DNA of 64,000 bases from an uncultured Oscillospiraceae bacterium (GTDB lineage: Bacteria; Bacillota; Clostridia; Oscillospirales; Oscillospiraceae). The position numbers and the translations under genes were made by a program. How positions within the stretch are numbered: position 1 is the stretch's first letter; each line of letters opens with the position of its first letter. The stretch spans positions 124,001 to 188,000 of the forward strand of contig CAKUHU010000001.1 of assembly GCA_934659425.1 (NCBI GenBank). The letters run 5' to 3'. This document shows positions 48,999-56,442 of the stretch, piece by piece. Under the pieces are notes generated by a model. That model did no database searches and was not told the DNA's origin. It worked only from the letters and a program-made list of their open reading frames with translations.

Positions 48999-49720
48999 CG
49001 GAAAAAGAACTGCGCAGACGGCTCGTTGATACCGCTGCGGCGTGGCTGGGGCGCAAGGAAAGTGATGGGAGCCACCGGGAGATCATCGATATCTACAACG
49101 CCCATAGGCCCCTTGCCCGGGGGTACAAGGTGACATATACCGACCCGTGGTGTGCGGCCTTTGTCTCCGCCGCGTCGATCAAGGCCGGGCTGACAGACAT
49201 CCTGCCCACGGAGTGCAGCTGCGGAGCCATGCTTGCCCTCTATCAGGACATGGGCCGATGGGTGGAGGAGGATTCTTATGTTCCGGCTCCCGGAGATCTG
49301 ATGATGTATGACTGGGATGACGATGGAGCGGGGGATGACCGGGGCGCACCGGAGCACGTGGGGATCGTGACCGCTGTATCCGGGACAGGCATCACTGTCC
49401 TTGAGGGGAACAAGGGCAATGCGGTGGGTTGCCGGGCTATGACGGTCAACGGCAGGTATATCCGGGGGTACTGTGTGCCGGACTACGCAGGCAAGACAGA
49501 GCGGGAAGTGGCCGGTGGAGAAGGAGAGGAAGAAATGACACTTTACAGGTATGTCTCTGAGATGCCTCAGTGGGCGCAGGAAGCGGCAAAAAAGGCCATC
49601 CAAAACGGGTACATCAAAATGGATGAGACCGGCGCGGCAGGGGTCTGGGAGAGCAGCCTCCAAACGCTGGTGTGGATGGACCGGGCAGGGCTGCTGGACA
49701 AGCCGGCGAGAGAGGGCTGA
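48995..49720 (+). CDS. CHAP-domain endolysin
   Basis: 241 residues from GTG 48995. The N-terminal part (about 1-155) is a CHAP-type amidase/peptidase: DPWCAAFVSAASIKAG carries the catalytic cysteine, and APEHVGIVTAVSGTGITVLEGNKG the histidine and later residues. After a Glu-rich linker, a C-terminal helical segment (about 185-235: MPQWAQEAAKKAIQNGYIKM) may bind the wall. It would cleave peptidoglycan to release phage or other particles. Followed at two bases by a holin gene. Confidence 0.85.
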   Translation: MTEKELRRRLVDTAAAWLGRKESDGSHREIIDIYNAHRPLARGYKVTYTDPWCAAFVSAASIKAGLTDILPTECSCGAMLALYQDMGRWVEEDSYVPAPGDLMMYDWDDDGAGDDRGAPEHVGIVTAVSGTGITVLEGNKGNAVGCRAMTVNGRYIRGYCVPDYAGKTEREVAGGEGEEEMTLYRYVSEMPQWAQEAAKKAIQNGYIKMDETGAAGVWESSLQTLVWMDRAGLLDKPAREG

Positions 49721-49722
49721 GG

Positions 49723-50172
49723 ATGGAGGAAAAAATCAAAGGCTGGAAAGCGGCGGCCAGCGCCGCTGCTGCGGTGCTCACGACACTGTGGGGCTGGTTT
49801 GGATGGCTCATGATAGCATGGATCGTATGTATGGCGTTGGATGTTTTTACCGGCATGGCGGTGGGGATCAAGAAGGGGGAGTGGTCCTCCAAGACGGCCC
49901 GGGAGGGCTTGTGGCATAAGATTGGGTGTGTCGCTGCTGTGGCGGTGTCGGGAATACTGGACATGGTAGTGGGGCAGATCTTGAAAGGACTGCCCCAATT
50001 TGAACTGCCTTTTGAATATACCGTGCTTTTGTGTCCGATGGTGACAGTTTGGTATATCTTGACAGAGGCCGGAAGCATCATAGAAAATGCTGGGGATATG
50101 GGGGCGCCTATCCCCATATGGCTGAAGCGGGCGGTGGCCTCACTGCGGGAACATGTGGACGAAAAAGGATAG
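49723..50172 (+). CDS. TcdE-type phage holin
   Basis: 149 residues with three or four hydrophobic segments (about 8-40, 60-80, 95-118) and the family block MALDVFTGMAVGIKKGEWSS, then LWHKIGCVAAVAV. These are hallmarks of the phage_holin_4/TcdE group, which opens the membrane so endolysin can reach the wall. In toxinogenic clostridia a relative helps toxin release. GAGG precedes ATG 49723. The order lysin-holin is reversed relative to most phages. Confidence 0.88.
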   Translation: MEEKIKGWKAAASAAAAVLTTLWGWFGWLMIAWIVCMALDVFTGMAVGIKKGEWSSKTAREGLWHKIGCVAAVAVSGILDMVVGQILKGLPQFELPFEYTVLLCPMVTVWYILTEAGSIIENAGDMGAPIPIWLKRAVASLREHVDEKG

Positions 50173-50176
50173 AAAA

Positions 50177-50215
50177 ATGAAAAAGGTCGGGGTGGTGATG
50201 CCCCGGCCTTTTTAT
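50177..50215 (+). terminator. Terminator of the lysis module
   Basis: AAAAAGGTCGGGG pairs with CCCCGGCCTTTTTA. Confidence 0.85.
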
Positions 50216-50245
50216 TTTCACATTCGCTATTTTGCGGTTTTCCAC

Positions 50246-50275
50246 TTGTGTGTCGGAGGAAAGAAAGTGTATAAT
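50246..50275 (+). promoter_or_regulatory. Promoter of the Sel1-repeat gene
   Basis: TTGTGT (50246-50251), 18 bases, TATAAT (50270-50275). Confidence 0.5.
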
Positions 50276-50315
50276 GTCTCCGTAAGAATTTGGCGAACAA
50301 AGGGAGGTTTCCGCT

Positions 50316-53270
50316 TTGGAATATTTTCGCTGTGATTCCCCAGACTGTGGATATGTGACAGAAAATCCCAATCTGGAAAAATGCCCCCAATGCGGAGGCA
50401 CTTTCTTTATCCCGGTGGAAGAGGAGTACGTTTCTGGCTACGGCTGGATGTGTCTTGCCGACCAGGCCCAGGAGAGGGAGGACAATCAGAAGGCCCTTCA
50501 ATATATAGAGCGGGCCTTGGAGGAGGACTATCCCCCTGCGATCTACCGTATGGGTATCTGTTACCTGCGGGGGATCGGGGTGGAAGCGGATCCTGAGAAG
50601 GCTGCAGACTACTTCCGCCAGGTGGGCGAGAAGGAAGATCCCGCCGGCTGGTGTGCGCTGGGCCAGCTTTACCAGCAGGGAGAAGGGGTGGAAAGAGATT
50701 TTGAAAAGGCGGTGGAGCTGTACCGCAGAGCCGCCGAGGCTGATTATTCCCCTGCTATTTGCTGTCTGGGGCTTTGCTACGAGACGGGAGAGGGCGTGGA
50801 ACAGAGCTGGGAGGAGGCCGCCCGGCTTTACCGGCAGTCTGCTGATTTGGGCTATGCCCGTGCCCAATGTAATTTGGGATGGTGCTATGAATTTGGCAAA
50901 GGTGTAGAGCAGAACTGGAAGGAAGCGATCTATTGGTATTCTTCCGCTGCTGACCAGGAGGACCCCAGGGCTTTGTGCAATTTGGGACTGTGCTATGAAA
51001 AGGGCGATGGTGTGGAGCAGAGCTGGGAAAGGGCGGCTAAGCTCTATGAGGCCTCCGCCCAGAGGGGATATTCCCCCGCTCAGTGCAATTTGGCCTGGTG
51101 CTATGAGGCAGGGGCAGGCGTGGAGAAGGATCAGGGGAAAGCCATTGAGTGGTACACCGAGGCAGCAGCTCAGGAAGACCCCCGCGCCCAGTGCAATTTG
51201 GGGCTTTGTTATGAGCGGGGTGATGGCGTGGAACAGAGCTGGGAGAAAACCGTTGAATTCTATGCGGCCGCTGCCCAACAAGGTTACGCCCCCGCCCAAT
51301 GCAATCTGGGTTGGTGTTATGAAGCAGGCCAGGGGGTGGAACAGAGCTGGCCGGAAGCCATTCGGTGGTACAGCGCTGCTGCGGAGCAGGGCTATGCCCG
51401 TGCCCAATGTAATTTGGGCTGGTGCCATGAAGCGGGCCAGGGGGTAGAACAGAGCTGGGAGACGGCGGTGGCGTGGTATGCCAAAGCTGCTGGCCAGGGG
51501 GATCCCCGTGCGCTCAACAACCTGGGCTGGTGTTATGAGTACGGGAAGGGCGTAGAAAAAAATATGACCGAGGCGATGCACCTGTATCAAGGGGCTGCGC
51601 TGAGGGAGTATCCGCCGGCTGAGTGCAGATTGGGTCTGTGCTACGAAAACGGAGAAGAGGTGGAGCAAAGCTGGGAGAAGGCGGCCAAATTTTATTTGAA
51701 ATCGGCGCAGGCCGGCTATGCCCCTGGAATGTGCAACTATGCCTGGTGCCGGGAATTCGGCAAGGGTGTAGAGAAGGATATGGCAGATGCATTCCGCTGG
51801 TTTTCCGCTGCAGCTGACAAAAACTTTCCCCGAGGACTGTGCCGTCTGGGCCTTTTCTATGAGGAAGGGGAGCAGGTAGAACAGAACTGGGAAAAGGCGG
51901 TGGGATATTATCTCCGTTCCGCGGAGCAGGGCTATGCTCCGGGACAGTGTAACTTGGGATGGTGCTGTGAAGCGGGAAAGGGCACTGCGCAGAGCTGGGA
52001 GGAAGCTGTCAAATGGTACCACAAGGCTGCGGAGCAGGGCTACTCCCGTGCCCAGTGCAATTTGGGATGGTGTTATGAGGCAGGTAAGGGTGTAGAGCAG
52101 AGCTGGGAAAAGGCGGTGGAATGGTACCGCAAGGCCGCTGAACAGGGGTATCCCCGGGCCCAGACCAATTTGGGCTGGTGCTATGAGAGGGGCAAAGGTA
52201 CGGCGGTAAATTATGATGAGGCTTACCGTCTTTACGCCGCTGCCGCGGAGCAGAATTACGTTCCCGCCATCTGCGGCTTGGGCGTTTGTTATGAGATGGG
52301 CTGTGGGGTTGCACAGAGCTGGGAAAAGGCGGTGGAGTGTTACCGCAAGGCTGCGGAAATGGGAGACAGTGCGGCCCAGTGTAGTCTGGGTTGGTGTTAT
52401 GAGGCCGGCAAGGGCGTGGACATGGACAAAAAGCAGGCGGTGGAGTGGTACTGCAAAGCTGCCGAACAGGGTCATGCCCGTGCCCAGTGCAACTTGGGAT
52501 ACTGCTATGAGGCGGGTATCGGTGTAGAGAAAGATATGAGCGAGGCCATTCATTGGTATACCTTGGCCGCAAAGCAGAACTATGCCCGTGCCCAGTGCAA
52601 CCTGGCCTACTGTTATGATGAGGGCTTGGGGGTGGAGCAGGATTGGGAGACGGCTGTCCACTGGTACAGTCTGGCCGTAGAGCAGAACTACGCCCGCGCC
52701 CAGTGTAATTTGGGCTATTGCTACGAGATGGGGCACGGGGTGGATAAGGATCTGGCGGAAGCCGCCCGGCTGTATGGCTTGGCTGCCGATAATGGAGACC
52801 CGGAGGCCCAGTGTAACCTGGCCTGGTTCTATGTCAATGGGATCGGCGTACCCAAAAACCAGGAGAGAGCCTTTGGGCTTTTCGCGAAATCCGCTGAGCA
52901 GGAAAATTTGCGGGGGATTTTCAATGTGGGCTTGTGTTATGAGCGGGGTGACGGTGTCCATAAGGACAGATTGAAGGCGGTAGAGTGGTATCGAAAAGGG
53001 GCTGCCAGAAATCACGCAGGTTCACTTTATAAGATGGGCGAATTTACGGAGCGGGGCTTGGGCGGCCTGACTGCTGATATAGCCAAAGCGAGGGATTATT
53101 ATCAACGGGCGGCTAAAGCGGGCAGCGAGGATGCGAAAAGGGCCCTGGCCCGGCTGGAAGAGGGGAAAAGTACCCCTGTGACTCCAGCACAGGAGGCTGT
53201 CAAGACACCCAAGGCGGAGCCTGTGAAAAAGAAAGAAAAGGGCGGCTTTTTTAAGAAGTTTTTTGGCTAA
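50316..53270 (+). CDS. Large zinc-ribbon and Sel1-repeat protein
   Basis: 984 residues from TTG 50316 (AGGGAGG upstream). Residues 5-30 hold a CxxxxC...CPQCGG zinc ribbon. From about residue 70 to 935 there are 24 tandem Sel1 repeats of 36 residues each, consensus A-AQCNLGWCYE-GKGVEQSWEKAVEWYRKAAEQGY. At least 16 carry two cysteines four residues apart (C-NLGW-C), which is unusual. It ends in a Lys-rich tail (VKKKEKGGFFKKFF). No signal peptide or membrane helix. Sel1 arrays are alpha-solenoid scaffolds; partner and function unknown. The DNA is itself a 108-base repeat array. It is the only gene between two terminators. Confidence 0.9.
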   Translation: MEYFRCDSPDCGYVTENPNLEKCPQCGGTFFIPVEEEYVSGYGWMCLADQAQEREDNQKALQYIERALEEDYPPAIYRMGICYLRGIGVEADPEKAADYFRQVGEKEDPAGWCALGQLYQQGEGVERDFEKAVELYRRAAEADYSPAICCLGLCYETGEGVEQSWEEAARLYRQSADLGYARAQCNLGWCYEFGKGVEQNWKEAIYWYSSAADQEDPRALCNLGLCYEKGDGVEQSWERAAKLYEASAQRGYSPAQCNLAWCYEAGAGVEKDQGKAIEWYTEAAAQEDPRAQCNLGLCYERGDGVEQSWEKTVEFYAAAAQQGYAPAQCNLGWCYEAGQGVEQSWPEAIRWYSAAAEQGYARAQCNLGWCHEAGQGVEQSWETAVAWYAKAAGQGDPRALNNLGWCYEYGKGVEKNMTEAMHLYQGAALREYPPAECRLGLCYENGEEVEQSWEKAAKFYLKSAQAGYAPGMCNYAWCREFGKGVEKDMADAFRWFSAAADKNFPRGLCRLGLFYEEGEQVEQNWEKAVGYYLRSAEQGYAPGQCNLGWCCEAGKGTAQSWEEAVKWYHKAAEQGYSRAQCNLGWCYEAGKGVEQSWEKAVEWYRKAAEQGYPRAQTNLGWCYERGKGTAVNYDEAYRLYAAAAEQNYVPAICGLGVCYEMGCGVAQSWEKAVECYRKAAEMGDSAAQCSLGWCYEAGKGVDMDKKQAVEWYCKAAEQGHARAQCNLGYCYEAGIGVEKDMSEAIHWYTLAAKQNYARAQCNLAYCYDEGLGVEQDWETAVHWYSLAVEQNYARAQCNLGYCYEMGHGVDKDLAEAARLYGLAADNGDPEAQCNLAWFYVNGIGVPKNQERAFGLFAKSAEQENLRGIFNVGLCYERGDGVHKDRLKAVEWYRKGAARNHAGSLYKMGEFTERGLGGLTADIAKARDYYQRAAKAGSEDAKRALARLEEGKSTPVTPAQEAVKTPKAEPVKKKEKGGFFKKFFG

Positions 53271-53302
53271 AAAAGAGCGGCCCTAACGGCCGCTTTTTTT
53301 GA
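53270..53302 (+). terminator. Terminator of the Sel1-repeat gene
   Basis: AGCGGCC-ctaa-GGCCGCT with flanking A6 and T7. Confidence 0.9.
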
Positions 53303-53390
53303 TTTGGTTTAAGGGGCGTGCAGCAGATAAAACGGATTTTTTCGGGGAATTATCCGTTACTGTCAACATAATATGGATCGAAAATACGCA

Positions 53391-53429
53391 GACAGCCTCC
53401 AAAATATCTTTGGAGGCTGTCTGCGTTTC
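53391..53429 (-). terminator. Terminator of the aldo/keto reductase gene
   Basis: CAGACAGCCTCCAAA pairs perfectly with TTTGGAGGCTGTCTG; T-rich tract on the minus strand. Confidence 0.8.
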
Positions 53430-53440
53430 AAAGGGCTTCC

Positions 53441-54298
53441 TTATTGGATGTCCAAGGGCTGCTTGCGGGTGGGGGGAGCGTAGATCCGATCGATCTCCTG
53501 AATATCCTCGTCAGTAAGCTCAATACTGTCTGCCGCCGCATTCATCAGGGTGTGTTCGGGGCGGGAGCTTCTGGGGATGGCGATGGTGTTGCCGTCCCGG
53601 ATACACCAGGATAGGAGGATCTGAGATACATCGGCGTTGTGCCGCTTGGCGATCCCGGCCAAGACTTTGTTCTCAAACAGACCGCGCTTCAGGCTGCCGG
53701 CCTGGGCCAGGGGGCAGTAAGCCATCAGTGCCACATTGTGTTCCCTCATCCAGGGGAGCAGGCTGTATTCGGTTCCCCTGGATGCCATGTGGTAGAGCAC
53801 CTGGTTGACCTGGCAGTTTTTTCCGCCGGGAATGCGCCAGAGCTCCTCCATATCGTCTATATCGAAGTTGGAGACGCCCCAATCCTTGATTTTTCCCGCC
53901 TTTTTCAGTTCCTCCATGCAGGCGACCGTCTCAGACAGAGGAACGCCACCCCGCCAATGGAGCAGGTACAGATCCAAATAGTCCGTCTTTAAATGCCGCA
54001 GGCTGTTTTCACAGCTGGTAGTAATGTTTCTCTGCCCGGCATTGCTGGGAAGGACCTTGGAGACGAGGAACAGCTTTTCCCGGTCCAGCTTTTGGATCGC
54101 ATCACCGATCAGGGCTTCGCTCCTTCCGGAGCCATACATTTCCGCGGTGTCGATCAGTGTCATTCCCGCATCGACTCCGGCCTGAAGGGCGGAAATTTCC
54201 CGCTGCCGGGTCTGAGCGTGGTCACCGATGAACCAGGTGCCCTGGCCCAGGGCGGGGACATGGGTGCCGCAGGAGAGCACAACTTGGTGCTGTATCAT
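53441..54298 (-). CDS. Aldo/keto reductase
   Basis: 285-residue NAD(P)H-dependent reductase of TIM-barrel fold. The tetrad is visible: Asp in IDTAEMYGSGRSE (with Tyr), Lys in LVSKVLPSN and His in LLHWRGG; later IPRSSRPEHTLMNA binds cofactor. Class resembles YtbE/prostaglandin-F-synthase-like reductases. AAAGGAGG precedes ATG 54298. It lies downstream of the carboligase operon but beyond that operon's terminator, so a link to it is uncertain. Confidence 0.9.
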   Translation of the reverse strand: MIQHQVVLSCGTHVPALGQGTWFIGDHAQTRQREISALQAGVDAGMTLIDTAEMYGSGRSEALIGDAIQKLDREKLFLVSKVLPSNAGQRNITTSCENSLRHLKTDYLDLYLLHWRGGVPLSETVACMEELKKAGKIKDWGVSNFDIDDMEELWRIPGGKNCQVNQVLYHMASRGTEYSLLPWMREHNVALMAYCPLAQAGSLKRGLFENKVLAGIAKRHNADVSQILLSWCIRDGNTIAIPRSSRPEHTLMNAAADSIELTDEDIQEIDRIYAPPTRKQPLDIQ

Positions 54299-54349
54299 AG
54301 AAAGACCTCCTTTTATCCAAGAGCTGCTTGGATCGTTTTCTCAGTGATA

Positions 54350-54392
54350 CAAAGGAAGGAATCCCAGCTTTGCGCTGGAATTCCTTCCTTTG
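54350..54392 (-). terminator. Terminator of the carboligase-isomerase-dehydrogenase operon
   Basis: CAAAGGAAGGAAT...CCAGC pairs with GCTGG..ATTCCTTCCTTTG, one mismatch; lies just after the dehydrogenase stop. Confidence 0.8.
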
Positions 54393-54403
54393 AAGGGGGA
54401 ATG

Positions 54404-55366
54404 TTACATGTTGACGACGTTGATGGGCTTACCTTCAATATAAGCCTTGGCATTGGCCACGGCACAGTCCATGATGCGCTGACGGGCTTCCTTGGCGCCC
54501 CAGGACATATGCGGGGTGATGATGCAGTTCTTGGCGCCCAGGAGGGGGTTGTCCTCCCGAATGGGTTCGGTGTATACCACGTCCAGACCTGCGCCGCCCA
54601 TCTTACCGCTGTTCAGAGCATCGGCCACATCCTGCTCGTTGATGAGCTGACCCCGGGCATTGTTAACGAGCATGACTCCATCTTTCATCTTGGCAATGGA
54701 GTCCTTATTGATCATCTGCTCGTTTTCGGGAGTCAGATTGCAGTGGAGAGAGATGACGTCAGAGTTGGCGTACAGGGTATCCAGATCCACATATTCAGCC
54801 AGCTCCCGGCCGCTGTCGTTGGGGTAGGGATCATAGGCCAGCACTTTCATGCCCATGGCCTTAGCAATCCGGCCCTCGGCCTGACCGATCCGGCCAAAGC
54901 CGATGATGCCGATGGTCTTGTTGTCCAACTCAATCAGGGGATAGTCCCAGTAGCACCAATCAATGTTATTGGCCCACTTGCCGGCGTGGACCGTATCACT
55001 GTGGTGGCCGATATGGAGGCACAGCTCCAGCAGAAGGGCGATGGAATACTGACTGACAGTGGCGGTACCATAGCTGGGCACGTTGGTGACAGGGATGCCC
55101 TTTTCGGCGGCATAAACATAGTCCACCACATTGTAACCAGTGGCCAGCAGGGAGATAAACTTCATGTTGGGGCAGGCATCAATAACCTTCTTGGTGATGG
55201 GAGTTTTGTTGGTAAACACAAGCTCCGCATCGCCAATGCGCTCGATGGTCTCGTCCTCGCCGCCCTTTGTGCGGTCATAGACGGTGAGTTCGCCCAGCTT
55301 GCCCAGTTCGTCCCAACTCAGGTCGCCAGGGTTTTCGGTATAACCATCCAATACAACGATTTTCAC
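54404..55366 (-). CDS. D-2-hydroxyacid dehydrogenase (hydroxypyruvate/glyoxylate reductase type)
   Basis: 320 residues. Rossmann domain with GIIGFGRIGQAEGRIAKAMGM, DPYPND; catalytic Arg in VNNARGQLINE, Glu in YTEPIR and His in ITPHMSWGA. The family reduces 2-keto acids; in this operon hydroxypyruvate to D-glycerate is the likely reaction (inference). GTG 55366 with GGAGG upstream. 59 bases after the TIM-barrel gene. Confidence 0.9.
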   Translation of the reverse strand: MKIVVLDGYTENPGDLSWDELGKLGELTVYDRTKGGEDETIERIGDAELVFTNKTPITKKVIDACPNMKFISLLATGYNVVDYVYAAEKGIPVTNVPSYGTATVSQYSIALLLELCLHIGHHSDTVHAGKWANNIDWCYWDYPLIELDNKTIGIIGFGRIGQAEGRIAKAMGMKVLAYDPYPNDSGRELAEYVDLDTLYANSDVISLHCNLTPENEQMINKDSIAKMKDGVMLVNNARGQLINEQDVADALNSGKMGGAGLDVVYTEPIREDNPLLGAKNCIITPHMSWGAKEARQRIMDCAVANAKAYIEGKPINVVNM

Positions 55367-55425
55367 ACTCAAACCTCCGTATAGCATTTTAATGGGACGG
55401 GGAAAAAAATCCCACGGTCAACAAC

Positions 55426-56316
55426 TTAGTCCTCCAGAAGGGCCCAAGCGCGCTTAATAACCCGTTTGGTGTTGGCCAGAATGATATCCTCATCCTCACC
55501 GGGACGCAGGGTCACTTCCATGGACAGGACGTAGGGATTCTTTGCGTTGAAGAAACCCTCTTCCTTTAAGACCTGGAAGTAATCCAGCAACTCGGGAACG
55601 TCGTTGGCGCTGTTGGGATAGCCAAAACGAGGATGCAGATCTCCGTATCCGTCGCAGCCCTCCTTCACCACGGCGTTGCCGAAGTGCAGGTGGGTGATAT
55701 AGGGCCGCAGGGTGCGGATGACGAACTGACTGGTCTCGTGGGTGATGGGAATATGGCTCAGATCCACAATATAGCCAAAGTTGTTGTGGGTGGTGCGCAT
55801 GTCGGCGGCAAACTTGGCAGCATAGGGGGCGGGGCCAATGAGGGCAGCTTTATCTACATCATAGTCAAATACTTCGATCTCCACGTTCATGCCCTTGGTG
55901 GCAGCATAGTCACACACGGCGCGGGTGGTTTTCAAAAGCTGCTGATAAGCCTGGTCCTTGGTGTCCTCTTCCCACTTGCCAGCCAGGAAAGCGATTCCCT
56001 TGGCGCCCAAGTATTCCGCTTCGTCGACAGCCTCCAGCAGGGTGGCCTCAGCCTTCTTGCGGCCTTCCTCGTCAATATCATTGGGGTTAAGCTTGGGACC
56101 CAGCAGACGGGGCTGAGCACCGTAGCAGACCTTCAGGTGGCTCTGATCCAAAATGGCCTTGGCGTCAGGATTTTTGTCTCCAAAGCCCTTCAATTCAATT
56201 ACGTCAAAGAAATCGTCTTTGGCGATGGTCTTCAAGGACTCCATGGGATCCCGGTTGGGATAGCTCATCCATTGGATGGTGCCGAGCTGGAAATACTTAT
56301 GAATCGAGTCTTTCAT
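55426..56316 (-). CDS. Hydroxypyruvate-isomerase-like TIM-barrel protein
   Basis: 296-residue sugar-phosphate isomerase/epimerase (xylose-isomerase-like barrel). Metal ligands expected at the Glu of NVEIEVFDYD, the Asp/His of VDLSHIPITHET, the His of ITHLHFGNAV and the Glu of LSMEVTL. Hyi proteins interconvert tartronate semialdehyde and hydroxypyruvate; neighbours support this, but the barrel family is broad. Starts ATG 56316. A strong hairpin separates it from the carboligase gene. Confidence 0.75.
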   Translation of the reverse strand: MKDSIHKYFQLGTIQWMSYPNRDPMESLKTIAKDDFFDVIELKGFGDKNPDAKAILDQSHLKVCYGAQPRLLGPKLNPNDIDEEGRKKAEATLLEAVDEAEYLGAKGIAFLAGKWEEDTKDQAYQQLLKTTRAVCDYAATKGMNVEIEVFDYDVDKAALIGPAPYAAKFAADMRTTHNNFGYIVDLSHIPITHETSQFVIRTLRPYITHLHFGNAVVKEGCDGYGDLHPRFGYPNSANDVPELLDYFQVLKEEGFFNAKNPYVLSMEVTLRPGEDEDIILANTKRVIKRAWALLED

Positions 56317-56375
56317 GTTTACACCTCACATTAAGCTGTTTCAATGATTTATTAAGATAGAGCATCTTTTGAATC

Positions 56376-56412
56376 CGGAGCCTGCCGCTGCTGGAGTGAG
56401 CGGCAGGCTCCG
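56376..56412 (-). terminator. Hairpin between carboligase and TIM-barrel genes
   Basis: CGGAGCCTGCCGCT pairs with AGCGGCAGGCTCCG (9-base loop). No T-run on the minus strand, so it may stabilise the upstream mRNA or reduce read-through rather than terminate. Confidence 0.5.
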
Positions 56413-56442
56413 AAAAAGGGAAGATTAAGACGTAAGACGATT

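Noticed and set aside
49614..53015. A 1133-codon open frame antisense to the Sel1-repeat gene
   Set aside because: It results from the 108-base repeat structure and codon bias of the sense gene. It has no ribosome-binding site, and the sense frame has clear family similarity.
50316..53270. CRISPR-like array suggested by the regular 108-base repeats
   Set aside because: Repeats are diverged coding units in one open frame, not short identical repeats with unique spacers.
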